Below are positions 6,444-14,081 of a DNA stretch of 27,992 nt, piece by piece. This DNA comes from Elusimicrobiota bacterium (lineage in GTDB: Bacteria > Elusimicrobiota > Elusimicrobia > Elusimicrobiales > UBA9959). The stretch is taken from NCBI GenBank assembly GCA_003450815.1, contig DMES01000054.1:1-27992 (forward strand), written 5' to 3'. The translations under genes were made by a program, and so were the position numbers. The number at the start of each line of letters is the position of its first letter. Within the stretch, counting starts at the first letter, position 1. The notes below the pieces were generated by a model that did not search any database, was not told where the DNA came from, and saw only the letters and a program-made list of their open reading frames with translations.

Positions 6444-6680
6444 TTAAATGGGGGCTGACCCCATTTTCCCTGTCTGATAAGTCTTTGCGTCTGTTTCGTC
6501 ACCGAACCGCATCGCATCGTTCAGCAGACGGTTGTCGTACCGAACTTCATCTTCTTCCGATTTCCCATAAAACTTACGAAAGAAGCGGCGTGTTGTAAAT
6601 TCGTACCGGAACATAACATCTTCAAAATCGTAGTCAAGATAGATGTCGCGGTCACGAAACTGATCTTTCGAAATACCCAT
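6444..6680 (-). CDS. Putative immunity protein of the RelA/SpoT-like toxin
   Basis: A 78-residue acidic protein with no signal peptide, rich in Asp/Glu and aromatic residues (DIYLDYDFEDVMFRYEF, RFFRKFYGKSEEDE, YDNRLLNDAMRFGDE). Its ATG shares the A of the upstream gene's TGA (TGATG), a one-base overlap typical of translational coupling. Size, acidity and position directly after a secreted toxin-like gene fit an immunity protein, but no immunity family is recognised with confidence. The last residues (GKMGSAPI) and the stop codon come from a REP-like GGGGTCAGCCCC hairpin, so the original C-terminus may have been altered. A TTG one codon upstream is an alternative start. It could also be a chaperone or adaptor of the effector. 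Confidence 0.65.
   Translation of the reverse strand: MGISKDQFRDRDIYLDYDFEDVMFRYEFTTRRFFRKFYGKSEEDEVRYDNRLLNDAMRFGDETDAKTYQTGKMGSAPI
6446..6466. repeat. REP-like hairpin at the 3' end of the immunity gene
   Basis: AAATGGGG/CCCCATTT stem with loop GCTGA. Minus-strand reading gives a TGGGGTCAG...CCCCA palindrome of the kind found as dispersed REP-type elements. It overlaps the last seven codons and stop of the immunity gene. Confidence 0.55.
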
Positions 6681-8074
6681 CAACGACCTCTCATCGCCCG
6701 CCTGATTAAGTCGTAGTATGCGCGGCTCTCCGCGGCTATCTTTGCGGCCTGAGGATCACCCTCGGGAAGACTGCGATATTTTTCATACAATTCGTGGCCG
6801 CGCCCCCCTTCCACACCCGTCTTTACGCGGAGTTCGGCATACTTTTGTTCTCCCAAGATCTTCCTGGCATTTACGGGCAATTCCTTGGCGTAGATCATTT
6901 CTGGCGTATTCACCTGTATTTCCGCGGGTATCCCGGCCTTGGTCCTGATTAGAGTGTTCGTCCCACTGTAACCCAGAGGATCAGAAGCGGAACTGATAGT
7001 CTTCACCTTGGCCCCCTGCTCACGCAGAAGAGAGACAGCCTGGGCGTATTGACTCTCTTCGACTACTATGGTATTACGGGCAAGATCTTTGAGATGCGTT
7101 ACGTCTCCCTTATAATCCTTGAAGACCTTGTCTAGAGCACGCTCCTGGCTCTTCAACGGGGCCGTAGCCACTCTGCCTCCAACTTTGTGTGCGATGTTGC
7201 CGGCTAAATTATCAATCTCGGCCTTGGCAGCCGAAGCTTTTTCGTATATCTCCGCAAGGTGAGCTTTTGTCGCAGGTGAAGCATGTCCGACACTGCCGCT
7301 GCCGGAATTGATTTCCGGCTTTTTATCGCCAGGAGATATTTTAGAGGAGATCTGAGAGGAGGCAGGCTTCTCAAGGCCGGCGGCAGCCGCATTTTGTGAC
7401 GCTTTCTCGGCTTTCACCAACACCACTTCTAGCCCGTCTTTTGTTTCTTTAAGGGCTTTAACCACTACCTTATCGCCGAATATTTTTCTTGCGGCGACAA
7501 GCGCCCCTTCTTTAACTCCATTTGTCACCGAAACGCAAGCCTGGTTTAGGCCAGGAACTTTGCACCAGGGCAGACTTACGGCCACGCTCGCCCCCGCCTC
7601 TATGGCCATTATTACGGCGCTGGGCTGGCACTGGAAAGTTTCCTGGGTTATGCTCATACCGGCCAGCATCACAAAACCCGGCGGGCCGCTCAACGCAAGC
7701 CCTCCACCCATCATAACTTTCCCCACCGTAGTACCTGTCAGCCCGGCACCGACGGCGTCAATGGCCTGGCCCACACAGTTCATTTTACGGCCCTGGTTGC
7801 AAAGCCAGGCGTTTATTGTCCCCCTAAGATCGTATATGTCTTTCCAGGTTATTTCTATGGGCTGGCCGGGTTTTTCCACCAGCTTATCGCTGACTATGGA
7901 GGAAGCCATGTAGCGCACTATCGGTTCGCGCTGAAAATCTTCAGGAATATCCGCCGCCTCTAAAAGCCTATCCACGCCCTGTTCCATTGTGCAGAAATGC
8001 CTGGGCGCGGGCTCGGAATACGCCGCTACCGTCAAAAGACCAAAGGCCAGCAGAGCCAAGGCGAGTTTCTTCAT
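6680..8074 (-). CDS. Secreted protein with C-terminal RelA/SpoT-like (nucleotide pyrophosphokinase) toxin domain
   Basis: A 464-residue protein. Residues 1-20 form a Sec signal peptide (KK, hydrophobic core, AYS cut site). Residues 21-220 hold six cysteines (28, 92, 100, 149, 171, 180), suggesting disulfides, and a Gly/Met-rich hydrophobic stretch (about 118-142). A Ser/Ala/Pro/Gly linker (about 223-265) leads to a RelA/SpoT-like synthetase fold: GRVATAPLKSQER with the ATP-side basic residues, KDLARNTIVV (Asp330, the metal-binding Asp position), GYSGTN (Tyr369, base-stacking position) and AEIQVNT (Glu385). No hydrolase, TGS or ACT domain, so it is not a housekeeping stringent factor. Known toxins of this fold (Tas1, FaRel) make (p)ppApp or modify tRNA ends. 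The ATG at 8074 is chosen over one 17 codons upstream because it begins the signal peptide and follows a near-consensus promoter. Confidence 0.8.
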   Translation of the reverse strand: MKKLALALLAFGLLTVAAYSEPAPRHFCTMEQGVDRLLEAADIPEDFQREPIVRYMASSIVSDKLVEKPGQPIEITWKDIYDLRGTINAWLCNQGRKMNCVGQAIDAVGAGLTGTTVGKVMMGGGLALSGPPGFVMLAGMSITQETFQCQPSAVIMAIEAGASVAVSLPWCKVPGLNQACVSVTNGVKEGALVAARKIFGDKVVVKALKETKDGLEVVLVKAEKASQNAAAAGLEKPASSQISSKISPGDKKPEINSGSGSVGHASPATKAHLAEIYEKASAAKAEIDNLAGNIAHKVGGRVATAPLKSQERALDKVFKDYKGDVTHLKDLARNTIVVEESQYAQAVSLLREQGAKVKTISSASDPLGYSGTNTLIRTKAGIPAEIQVNTPEMIYAKELPVNARKILGEQKYAELRVKTGVEGGRGHELYEKYRSLPEGDPQAAKIAAESRAYYDLIRRAMRGR

Positions 8075-8080
8075 AAATAT

Positions 8081-8110
8081 AGTATAAACGCGGACTATTG
8101 ACTTGTCAAT
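8081..8110 (-). promoter_or_regulatory. Near-consensus sigma70 promoter with overlapping palindrome; leaderless toxin transcript
   Basis: Minus strand: TTGACA (8104-8109), 17-bp spacer, TATACT (8081-8086), then only 6 nt to the toxin ATG, so transcription should start at or next to the start codon. No Shine-Dalgarno is present. A perfect palindrome ATTGAC-TT-GTCAAT (8097-8110) overlaps the -35 box and is a candidate repressor site. Confidence 0.75.
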
Positions 8111-8223
8111 GGCAAACAGAAACAAGTAACGTAAACGGTCGGTTCAGCGCTTTTTCTGTAAATGGGCCGAAATGCCGTGCAGAACCACAAACCGGCATGG
8201 CGCCGGGCATTTTTTGAATCACA

Positions 8224-8451
8224 TTAACCGCCAGAGTATATGTGGGAGATAACCACACGGTCGCCATCTTCAAGCGCGTCTGCTGTGGCAACTGCCTTAC
8301 CGTTGCGCGTGATAATAGTAGGACGCTTCTTGTCTATATTTACACGAGTTGACAGCTCACCAGCTGTAATAGGCCCGGGGAGAGCCAGCTCTTTCTCGCT
8401 GAACCCGCACTCGTAAATAAGCGGGCCTATCAATTTAACGGTAATTTTCAT
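8224..8451 (-). CDS. MoaD/ThiS-like sulfur carrier of the AOR operon
   Basis: A 75-residue beta-grasp (ubiquitin-fold) protein ending in the diagnostic Gly-Gly (HIYSGG). The segment ALEDGDRVVISHIYSGG matches the C-terminal part of MoaD/ThiS carriers. After adenylation of the terminal Gly by an E1 enzyme it would accept sulfur as a thiocarboxylate and give it to the pterin precursor during molybdopterin dithiolene formation. It is the last gene of the tungsten/cofactor operon, 92 nt after the AOR gene; the gap is a repeat, and no Shine-Dalgarno is visible. No MoaE partner is in the window. Carriers of this kind are commonly found beside AOR-family genes. A role in thiamine synthesis is less likely in this setting. 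Confidence 0.85.
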   Translation of the reverse strand: MKITVKLIGPLIYECGFSEKELALPGPITAGELSTRVNIDKKRPTIITRNGKAVATADALEDGDRVVISHIYSGG

Positions 8452-8462
8452 GGCAAATTAAT

Positions 8463-8537
8463 GATTACACAGATTAGGGGCAGATTACACAGATTTAACA
8501 TCAAAATCAGTGTAATCTTAATTTAATCTGTGTAATC
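8463..8537. repeat. GATTACACAGATT-type repeat with inverted copies
   Basis: Two direct copies (8463-8476, 8483-8497) and an inverted copy (8524-8537), plus a degenerate one at 8506-8518. It fills the gap between the AOR and MoaD-like genes. Same family as 4007-4039 and 15897-15973. Confidence 0.85.
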
Positions 8538-8543
8538 TCAGCT

Positions 8544-10382
8544 TTAATTCAGCTTCGCGTACTTCTCCGCGGCGGCCGCTTCTTTGGACAGGCCAAGCTT
8601 GCCCAGCAGGCTCTTGGGGGGTATGCCCCGCTCGTCGTAACCGCGCTGGTCGTAATAATGCTGCAGAAGCTGGTCATACTTGGCGATATCCAGGCACTTG
8701 CCGGCTATCGGGCCTTCGGTATCTGCGTTGGACTGGTCAAACCAGACTGCAGGGGGATAGTCGCCCTTGCGCGTCGCCTCTGGGAACTCGCGGATATAAT
8801 GAAGTTTTATCATGGCATATATGCGGTCGGCCACCTTCCACATATCATCCAGCGTCCAATTCAGTCCTGTGACCGTGTTGAAATATTTAGGATAATTCTC
8901 AAGCGACCAGCCCTCCTCAATCCAGGGGAATCTGCACGCTACAAGGGTTTCAAACATGCCTCCCCTGATGCGCTGGAGTTCAATAACCTTGGCCGCCTTC
9001 TCAGGGCCAAAGGATTCTCGCGTGGTATTTTTCAGCTCAAAGGAAATAATCCACGCCTCGCGGTGATGCGCCCCTATGGCGGCAACGCCAAACGACAGCG
9101 CCTGGCCGGGAATGAACTTGCAGTTGTAAGCCGCAACTTCAAGCCCCTTCACCTGCATGGCGTAAGCCTCGGAGTTATGCCCGAATTCCCTAGCCATCCG
9201 CAGCGACCCCTCGGCAAGCAGGTTCCCCACTTTTCCCTCGCGGTGCGCGGCCAGCCGCAGCAGTTCTTTGGCCCTCTCGGCATCACCGAACTTGAAGTCG
9301 CCGGTAGTAGCGCCGTGTTCAATGGCATCGGCGTAGAAGCTCAACGTGCATCCGGCCGACATCGTATCCAGGCCGTATTCATCGCACAGATAATTCAGAG
9401 AGCCTACCTGGTTCAGGTCAAAAATATTGAGATTGCTGCCCAGCAAGCCGACATTCTCGTAATCAAGCTCAGACTCGCGCCCCTCTTTGTCGTGTATGGT
9501 TATACCGCATTTCATCGTGCAGTTCGGACAGCCGTAAGTGGCCACTCTGGCCGCGTTAAGCCGCTCGCCGTCTATTTTCCAGGCTTCGGCATGGCTGGTC
9601 TTGCGGAAATTCTGCACCGGCAGCCCCGCCACTTCGTTGCACCAGGCAAGAACGGCGTTTGTGCTCTGCTTGGTCCAACCCGACTTTTTGTCCATCTCAT
9701 AAACTTTCTTAAGGTCGCCGATACCCAGCGCCTTCATGGCTTCCGGGTTGGCCTGGGGGATGGGTTTCGTGCCTTTAACCACAATGGCTTTAAGAAGCTT
9801 TGAGCCCATAACGGCGCCTATGCCCGGCCGGCCGCCCGCGCGGCCCTCCATGCTGCGTATGACGGCGTAACGGACCAGGTTCTCGCCGCCCTGGCCGATG
9901 TTCAGCACGCCTGCGTTCTTTCCGTATTTACCGTAGACCCAGTCGTTGGTCGCGTAAGTGCCTTTTCCCCATACCTCTTCGGCGCTCAGGAATTCCACCT
10001 TATCATCTTCAATATAAAGCATAGTCGGCTTTTCGGCTTTGCCTTCCACGATCATAGCGTCGTAACCCGCTTTCCGCAGTTGTTCCGCAACTTTGGTTCC
10101 CAGGTTGCCGTCACCGTAAAAGCCCGTCAAAGGCGACTTCGCGGCCACCACGGCCTTCCCGGTGTTTGGAGCGGGTATTCCGGAGATGGGGCCAAGCGCC
10201 ACAACTAACTTGTTCTCCGGGCCAAGAGGGTCAATACCGGGTTTCAGTTCGTCGTATAAAATTTTAACGGCAAAGCCGCGCCCGCCTATCCAGGTAGTGG
10301 CGAATTCTTCTGTGAAAGATTCTTTTTTATAAGTTTTTTTGGTCAGGTTGACCCTGAGTATATTGCCGGTCCATCCTTTCAT
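8544..10382 (-). CDS. aor: Tungsten-dependent aldehyde:ferredoxin oxidoreductase family enzyme
   Basis: A 612-residue enzyme of the AOR/FOR/WOR family, which oxidises aldehydes to acids (or runs in reverse) with ferredoxin at a tungsten bis-pyranopterin centre. The N-terminal start GWTGNILRVNLT, GGRGF and GPISG...NTGK...GFYGDGNLG are typical of the pterin-binding N-domain. The [4Fe-4S] ligands appear as Cys285, Cys288 and Cys292 (CPNCTMKC) plus Cys483 (ACRFPW), at positions close to those of the Pyrococcus enzyme. A perfect GGAGG lies 5 nt before the ATG. It is the operon's only visible tungsten enzyme, downstream of tungstate uptake and cofactor genes. Substrate cannot be read; the BamB-type aromatic reductase subfamily is an alternative, but its partner genes are absent. 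Confidence 0.95.
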   Translation of the reverse strand: MKGWTGNILRVNLTKKTYKKESFTEEFATTWIGGRGFAVKILYDELKPGIDPLGPENKLVVALGPISGIPAPNTGKAVVAAKSPLTGFYGDGNLGTKVAEQLRKAGYDAMIVEGKAEKPTMLYIEDDKVEFLSAEEVWGKGTYATNDWVYGKYGKNAGVLNIGQGGENLVRYAVIRSMEGRAGGRPGIGAVMGSKLLKAIVVKGTKPIPQANPEAMKALGIGDLKKVYEMDKKSGWTKQSTNAVLAWCNEVAGLPVQNFRKTSHAEAWKIDGERLNAARVATYGCPNCTMKCGITIHDKEGRESELDYENVGLLGSNLNIFDLNQVGSLNYLCDEYGLDTMSAGCTLSFYADAIEHGATTGDFKFGDAERAKELLRLAAHREGKVGNLLAEGSLRMAREFGHNSEAYAMQVKGLEVAAYNCKFIPGQALSFGVAAIGAHHREAWIISFELKNTTRESFGPEKAAKVIELQRIRGGMFETLVACRFPWIEEGWSLENYPKYFNTVTGLNWTLDDMWKVADRIYAMIKLHYIREFPEATRKGDYPPAVWFDQSNADTEGPIAGKCLDIAKYDQLLQHYYDQRGYDERGIPPKSLLGKLGLSKEAAAAEKYAKLN

Positions 10383-10409
10383 AATTGCCTCCGTTGAGCT
10401 GTCTGTTTT

Positions 10410-10444
10410 AACTCAAAACTCCCAACTCCTAACTCCAAACTTTA
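10410..10444. repeat. Heptamer array (AACTCNN units)
   Basis: Five exact-register 7-base units: AACTCAA, AACTCCC, AACTCCT, AACTCCA, AACTTTA. It ends 1 nt before the mogA stop codon and fills most of the 63-nt mogA-AOR gap. No inverted arm. Confidence 0.85.
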
Positions 10445-10445
10445 G

Positions 10446-10940
10446 TCAATGTCCCCCGCCGTCCAGCATTTCCAGAGAGTGCGGTATAAGGTCTAAAACC
10501 GCCTCAAGGGATTCTTTTACAGCCTTGGGGCTGCCAGGCAGATTTATTATTATACTATTCTTGCGTATACCGCATATTCCCCGGGAAAGCATGGCTTTTT
10601 TTGTTTTCTTCAGGCCCTCGGCGCGCATCAATTCGCTCAGGCCGGGGATTAAGCGCTCTATCACCTGGCCGGTGGCCTCCGGGGTAATGTCCCTGCCGCC
10701 GAACCCTGTTCCGCCGGTGGTAAAAACAACACGGGCTTTTAGAGTGTCGCAGTAATAAATCAGCCTTTCCTTTATCCGGTCTATCTCGTCAGGCACTATA
10801 TCGCAGGCCGCAGCCTGGCCGCCTATGGCTTTGACCATTTCGGAGATCAGTTTGCCGCTTTCATCCTGGGTTTCACCCCGGGAACAGCGGTCGCTGGAAG
10901 TCAGCACAGCCACTTTAAAGTTTTGTAAAGCTTTTTCCAT
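10446..10940 (-). CDS. mogA: MogA/MoaB-type molybdopterin adenylyltransferase
   Basis: A 164-residue MPT-binding-fold protein that adenylates molybdopterin to MPT-AMP before metal insertion by MoeA. Motifs: LTSSDRCSRGETQDESG at the N-terminus, TTGGTGFGGRD near residues 68-78 (pterin/nucleotide loop), INLPGSPKAV near the C-terminus. AAGG lies 8 nt before the ATG, 17 nt after the MOSC gene stop. MogA versus MoaB cannot be settled from the sequence; both catalyse the same step. Confidence 0.92.
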   Translation of the reverse strand: MEKALQNFKVAVLTSSDRCSRGETQDESGKLISEMVKAIGGQAAACDIVPDEIDRIKERLIYYCDTLKARVVFTTGGTGFGGRDITPEATGQVIERLIPGLSELMRAEGLKKTKKAMLSRGICGIRKNSIIINLPGSPKAVKESLEAVLDLIPHSLEMLDGGGH

Positions 10941-10957
10941 GACTCTAGCCTTAAGTA

Positions 10958-11407
10958 TTATGCCTTTTCTATGCTATCGCCCACCGCTATTTCGCCGGCT
11001 TCAATAACTTCGGCAAAAATTCCTTCTCTTGGCATTATGCAGTCGCCCACTTCATGGTAAATAGCGCAATGTTTATGGCATTCTTTTCCTATTTTTGAAA
11101 TTTCAAGAACCGCTGTTTTACCCGCGCGCAGCCTGTCTTTGAGTTTCAGGTCGGCAAGGTTTATGCCTTCGGTGGTGATGTTCTCGGCGTATATTCCAGG
11201 GCGGATTTCAACACCGGCGTTCTTTGCTTTGGCCAGCTCTATCTGGCCGCGCACGCTCTCCATCGGGAGCAGGCTTACCTGCCGAAGTTCGGTGCCGGCG
11301 TGTGCGTCGCCTTTTATGCCGTGGTTTTTTACCAACACAGCTTTCTGCGCCTGTGTTTTAGGCACGCCTTTTGCCGAGCTGAAGTTTATTGAAAAGATTT
11401 TACCCAT
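10958..11407 (-). CDS. MOSC-domain protein
   Basis: A 149-residue stand-alone MOSC domain. It contains the KGDAHAG...RQVSLL block near residues 32-50, IRPGIYAENITTEG in the middle, and the conserved Cys in GDCIMPREGIFAEV near the C-terminus; an extra ECHKHC pair precedes it. MOSC domains are thought to carry sulfur (as a cysteine persulfide) or bind cofactor in Mo/W enzyme maturation. Its position between moaC and mogA supports a cofactor role for the AOR. The start codon follows directly on a heptamer repeat and has no Shine-Dalgarno, so translation may rely on coupling. Confidence 0.92.
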   Translation of the reverse strand: MGKIFSINFSSAKGVPKTQAQKAVLVKNHGIKGDAHAGTELRQVSLLPMESVRGQIELAKAKNAGVEIRPGIYAENITTEGINLADLKLKDRLRAGKTAVLEISKIGKECHKHCAIYHEVGDCIMPREGIFAEVIEAGEIAVGDSIEKA

Positions 11408-11414
11408 ATTGTCA

Positions 11415-11491
11415 GGCTGAAGGAAGGCTGGGCTGAAGGCTGAAGATTGTATAACACAACTTTTTATCTGCTTTACCTTCAGCCTTTAGCC
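11415..11491. repeat. Heptamer array in inverted pair (GGCTGAA / TTCAGCC units)
   Basis: GGCTGAA at 11415, 11431 and 11438 on one arm; TTCAGCC and TTTAGCC in register at 11478-11491 on the other. The second arm overlaps the last codons and stop of moaC. The same GGCTGAA unit occurs after the LysR gene at 20709. Confidence 0.85.
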
Positions 11492-11916
11492 TTTCTTATA
11501 TACACACCGCTTTTGCCGCCGGCCTTTTCCAGCAAAAACACTTTGCCTATTTCCAGGTTTTGGGCGAACATTTTGCACATGTCATAAATTGTGAGGGCGG
11601 CAACGCTGGCGGCCACCAAAGCCTCCATTTCAACGCCAGTTTTGCCGGTGCAGCGGGCTTCTGTTTTCACCAGTACCCCGATGTTATCCAGTTCAAATTC
11701 CACACCCACAAAATTGAGCGGGAGATTATGACAGAGAGGGATGAGGCCGGCGGTATTCTTGGCGGCAAGTATCCCGGCAAAGCGCGCGGCTTCAAGAACA
11801 TTGCCCTTGGGGATTTTATTGGCGCATATGAGGCGGATAATTTCGGCGTTAAGCTTAACATAAGCCTGAGCCTTGGCGATACGTCTGGTATCTTTTTTCT
11901 CTCCGACATCGATCAT
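11479..11916 (-). CDS. moaC: Cyclic pyranopterin monophosphate synthase
   Basis: A 145-residue MoaC, which with MoaA converts GTP to cyclic pyranopterin monophosphate. Hallmarks are MIDVGEKKDTRR, AAKNTAGLIPLCHNLPL, TEARCTGKTGVEMEALVAAS, LTIYDMCK with the catalytic Asp/Lys, and AGGKSG at the end. Length is slightly short of the usual 155-160. The final RKAKG and stop codon are supplied by the adjoining repeat. The gene starts 34 nt after moaA in the same operon. Confidence 0.95.
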   Translation of the reverse strand: MIDVGEKKDTRRIAKAQAYVKLNAEIIRLICANKIPKGNVLEAARFAGILAAKNTAGLIPLCHNLPLNFVGVEFELDNIGVLVKTEARCTGKTGVEMEALVAASVAALTIYDMCKMFAQNLEIGKVFLLEKAGGKSGVYIRKAKG

Positions 11917-11950
11917 ATAAGCAATCCGATCTGAACTTCCAACTTTCCTC

Positions 11951-12907
11951 TCATCCGCCTATACTACTCATTTCTATGTGGCCGGCGTGGGTGGAGGTTT
12001 TATTGTATTTAGATTTTACTAAAAAAAGGCCTTTTACATATTCCGACAAGGCCGCATCATCAGCCGTTCCGCGCAGCAGAGGCCGCAGGTCGTGGGTGGC
12101 GCCGGCAAACAGGCACGGGTAGATTTTGCCGGAGCAGTCCATCCGCACACGGTTGCAGGCGCAGCAGAAATTGTCGCTGCGCCCGCTTATAAAACCAAGC
12201 CCTCCGCGCGCGCCCGCTAGAGTATAACCGCGCGCCGGGCCGCCACTTTCCACGGGAGCGGCCTCGGATAAAGCCCCGAAAGAAGCCTCAATCCGTTTTT
12301 TTACTTCCTCAGTCCGTATAAGCGCGCCGGTAAGACTTGCTGACCTTTTATTGGTCGGGAAAAATTCTATAAAGCGGACTGTCAGCGGGTAATCCACAGA
12401 AAGCCGGGCAAAATCGGCTATTTCATCGTCATTTATACCTTTCATTAAAATAACGTTCAGTTTTACCGCCTTAAACCCTGCCTTAAGGGATTTTTCTATG
12501 CCGCGCCAGACAGCGTCAAACCCGTCCGAACCGGTGATCATTTTGAATTTTTCTTTTTTCAACGTATCAATGCTGATATTTACCCGGTCAAGGCCAGCCG
12601 CCCTCAAACCATCGGCCATCTCGCTTATGTAAATGCCGTTAGTGGTCAACGCCAGTTCTTCCAGCCCCTGTATCACCTTCAACATACCCACCAGCCTGGT
12701 AATATCTTTCTTTATCAGCGGCTCTCCGCCGGTCAGTCGTATCTTGCGCACTCCCGCCTTAACAAAAGCCCGGGCCGCCCGGGCGGTTTCTTCGTGGGTC
12801 AATACTTCTTCGTGCGCCAGAAACCGGTTTTTTTCCAAAGGGGTACAATAAATGCAGTTTAAATTGCACCTGTCAGTGAGCGAGAGTCTTAAATAATCTA
12901 TTGCCAT
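11951..12907 (-). CDS. moaA: GTP 3',8-cyclase (radical SAM)
   Basis: A 318-residue radical-SAM enzyme for the first step of pterin cofactor synthesis. The SAM-cluster motif CNLNCIYC has Cys14, Cys18 and Cys21. TGGEPL follows, and a C-terminal second cluster motif is seen in FCCACNRVRMDCSG...CLF. The protein ends in the functional Gly-Gly tail (SSIGG). The N-terminus begins almost at LRLSLTDRC and lacks the 10-15 residues usually before it. The gene overlaps the end of moeA by 10 nt, implying translational coupling. Confidence 0.96.
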   Translation of the reverse strand: MAIDYLRLSLTDRCNLNCIYCTPLEKNRFLAHEEVLTHEETARAARAFVKAGVRKIRLTGGEPLIKKDITRLVGMLKVIQGLEELALTTNGIYISEMADGLRAAGLDRVNISIDTLKKEKFKMITGSDGFDAVWRGIEKSLKAGFKAVKLNVILMKGINDDEIADFARLSVDYPLTVRFIEFFPTNKRSASLTGALIRTEEVKKRIEASFGALSEAAPVESGGPARGYTLAGARGGLGFISGRSDNFCCACNRVRMDCSGKIYPCLFAGATHDLRPLLRGTADDAALSEYVKGLFLVKSKYNKTSTHAGHIEMSSIGG

Positions 12908-14079
12908 GCTATGAATCTGGCTTTTTCTTTCTTCTTTATGGAGCCGCCCTCTTTTACCATTGTGAAACCGTCTGCCCGGGCCAGGGCTAAAATATCAGCC
13001 GAGCCGTTATTGGTAACTCCGGCCAGTAAGTAATTTGTCTTCGCGCGCACGGTGGAAAGAACCAAGGCACGGCGCGGGGTTTTGGGCTCGAATTTTACGG
13101 CGCAGACCCCGGTCTGGAATTGCGGCGCATAGTCCGGGAAACAGGCCAGCTTGCGTATGGCCGGGCGCACATAGGCGAGATATGCCATAAAGTTCGCCAC
13201 CGGGTTGCCCGGTATGCCAAAAACCAGCTTGCGGCCTTTCACTCCAAAAAACATCGGTTTGCCAGGCCGCACCCGCACCTTGTGGAAAAGGCCTTTCACG
13301 CCCAGACTTTTCAACACTCCGGGAACCAGGTCGTAATCCCCCATAGACACACCGCCGGAGATAAGCGCTATGTCACATTTAAGCGCCTTGGCGATGGCGG
13401 TTTTCATCTTTTTAGCGTCGTCCGGCACAATAACTGGAGTAACACATATTCCATCGGCCTTCAACATGGCGGAAAGCATGGGCCCATTGCTGTTATAAAT
13501 GTGGTTTTTGCCCAGTTTAGCGCCTGGCGGAACTATCTCTCCGCCTGTGTTTACAAGCGAAACCGTCGGCAGAGCGCCGGTCTTAACATGACTGCGGCCC
13601 ACGGCGGCCAGCGCCGCTATGTGGGAGATGGAGATAACAATTCCGCGGCTGAATATCTTCTTCCCTTTTTTTATATCTTCACCGCGCAGAGCTATATTGG
13701 CGCCTTTCTTTATGCCTTTTTCAAATTTTACCAGGCCGTTCCGCTCGCTTGTGCATTCCACCATCACCACCGCGTCGGCGCCGGGCGGCACAGGAGCGCC
13801 GGTCATAATCTTCACGCATTCACCCCGGCGCAACCCGCCCTTAAAGGCGCAACCCGCCTGTATAAGGCCGGCGCAATTAAGCTCCCGGTTTTCTGCGAGA
13901 TCGGCGGAGCGAACAGCATAGCCGTCCACCGCCGACTTATTGAATGGCGGCATGTCTATGCCGGAGCGGATGTCCTCAAGCAGTACCCGGCCCACAGCGT
14001 TTTCCACGCGGGTTTTCTCAGCGGGCAGCGGTAAAGAATGCTTTAAAACGATTTCAATAGCCTGTTCAAAACTAATCAT
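12898..14079 (-). CDS. moeA: Molybdopterin molybdenumtransferase
   Basis: A 393-residue MoeA, which inserts molybdate or tungstate into adenylated molybdopterin. Motifs in order: MPPFNKSAVDGYAV (near residues 48-60), GAPVPPGADAVVMVE, the central MPT-fold loop ISGGVSMGDYD, VRPGKPMFFGV and FGIPGNPVA, then the C-terminal beta domain. The ATG at 14079 is chosen because AAGGAGGG sits 7 nt upstream; the reading frame is open far upstream but has no such site there and overlaps tupC. Begins 2 nt after the tupC stop. In this operon it most probably handles tungsten. Confidence 0.95.
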   Translation of the reverse strand: MISFEQAIEIVLKHSLPLPAEKTRVENAVGRVLLEDIRSGIDMPPFNKSAVDGYAVRSADLAENRELNCAGLIQAGCAFKGGLRRGECVKIMTGAPVPPGADAVVMVECTSERNGLVKFEKGIKKGANIALRGEDIKKGKKIFSRGIVISISHIAALAAVGRSHVKTGALPTVSLVNTGGEIVPPGAKLGKNHIYNSNGPMLSAMLKADGICVTPVIVPDDAKKMKTAIAKALKCDIALISGGVSMGDYDLVPGVLKSLGVKGLFHKVRVRPGKPMFFGVKGRKLVFGIPGNPVANFMAYLAYVRPAIRKLACFPDYAPQFQTGVCAVKFEPKTPRRALVLSTVRAKTNYLLAGVTNNGSADILALARADGFTMVKEGGSIKKKEKARFIAWQ

Positions 14080-14081
14080 TA

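Noticed and set aside
8658..9803. Long plus-strand ORF (381 aa) opposite the AOR gene
   Set aside because: Antisense shadow of a well-conserved gene; no domain, no ribosome site.
13120..14034. Plus-strand ORF (304 aa) opposite moeA
   Set aside because: Shadow frame; His/Gly/Arg-rich translation without recognisable motifs.
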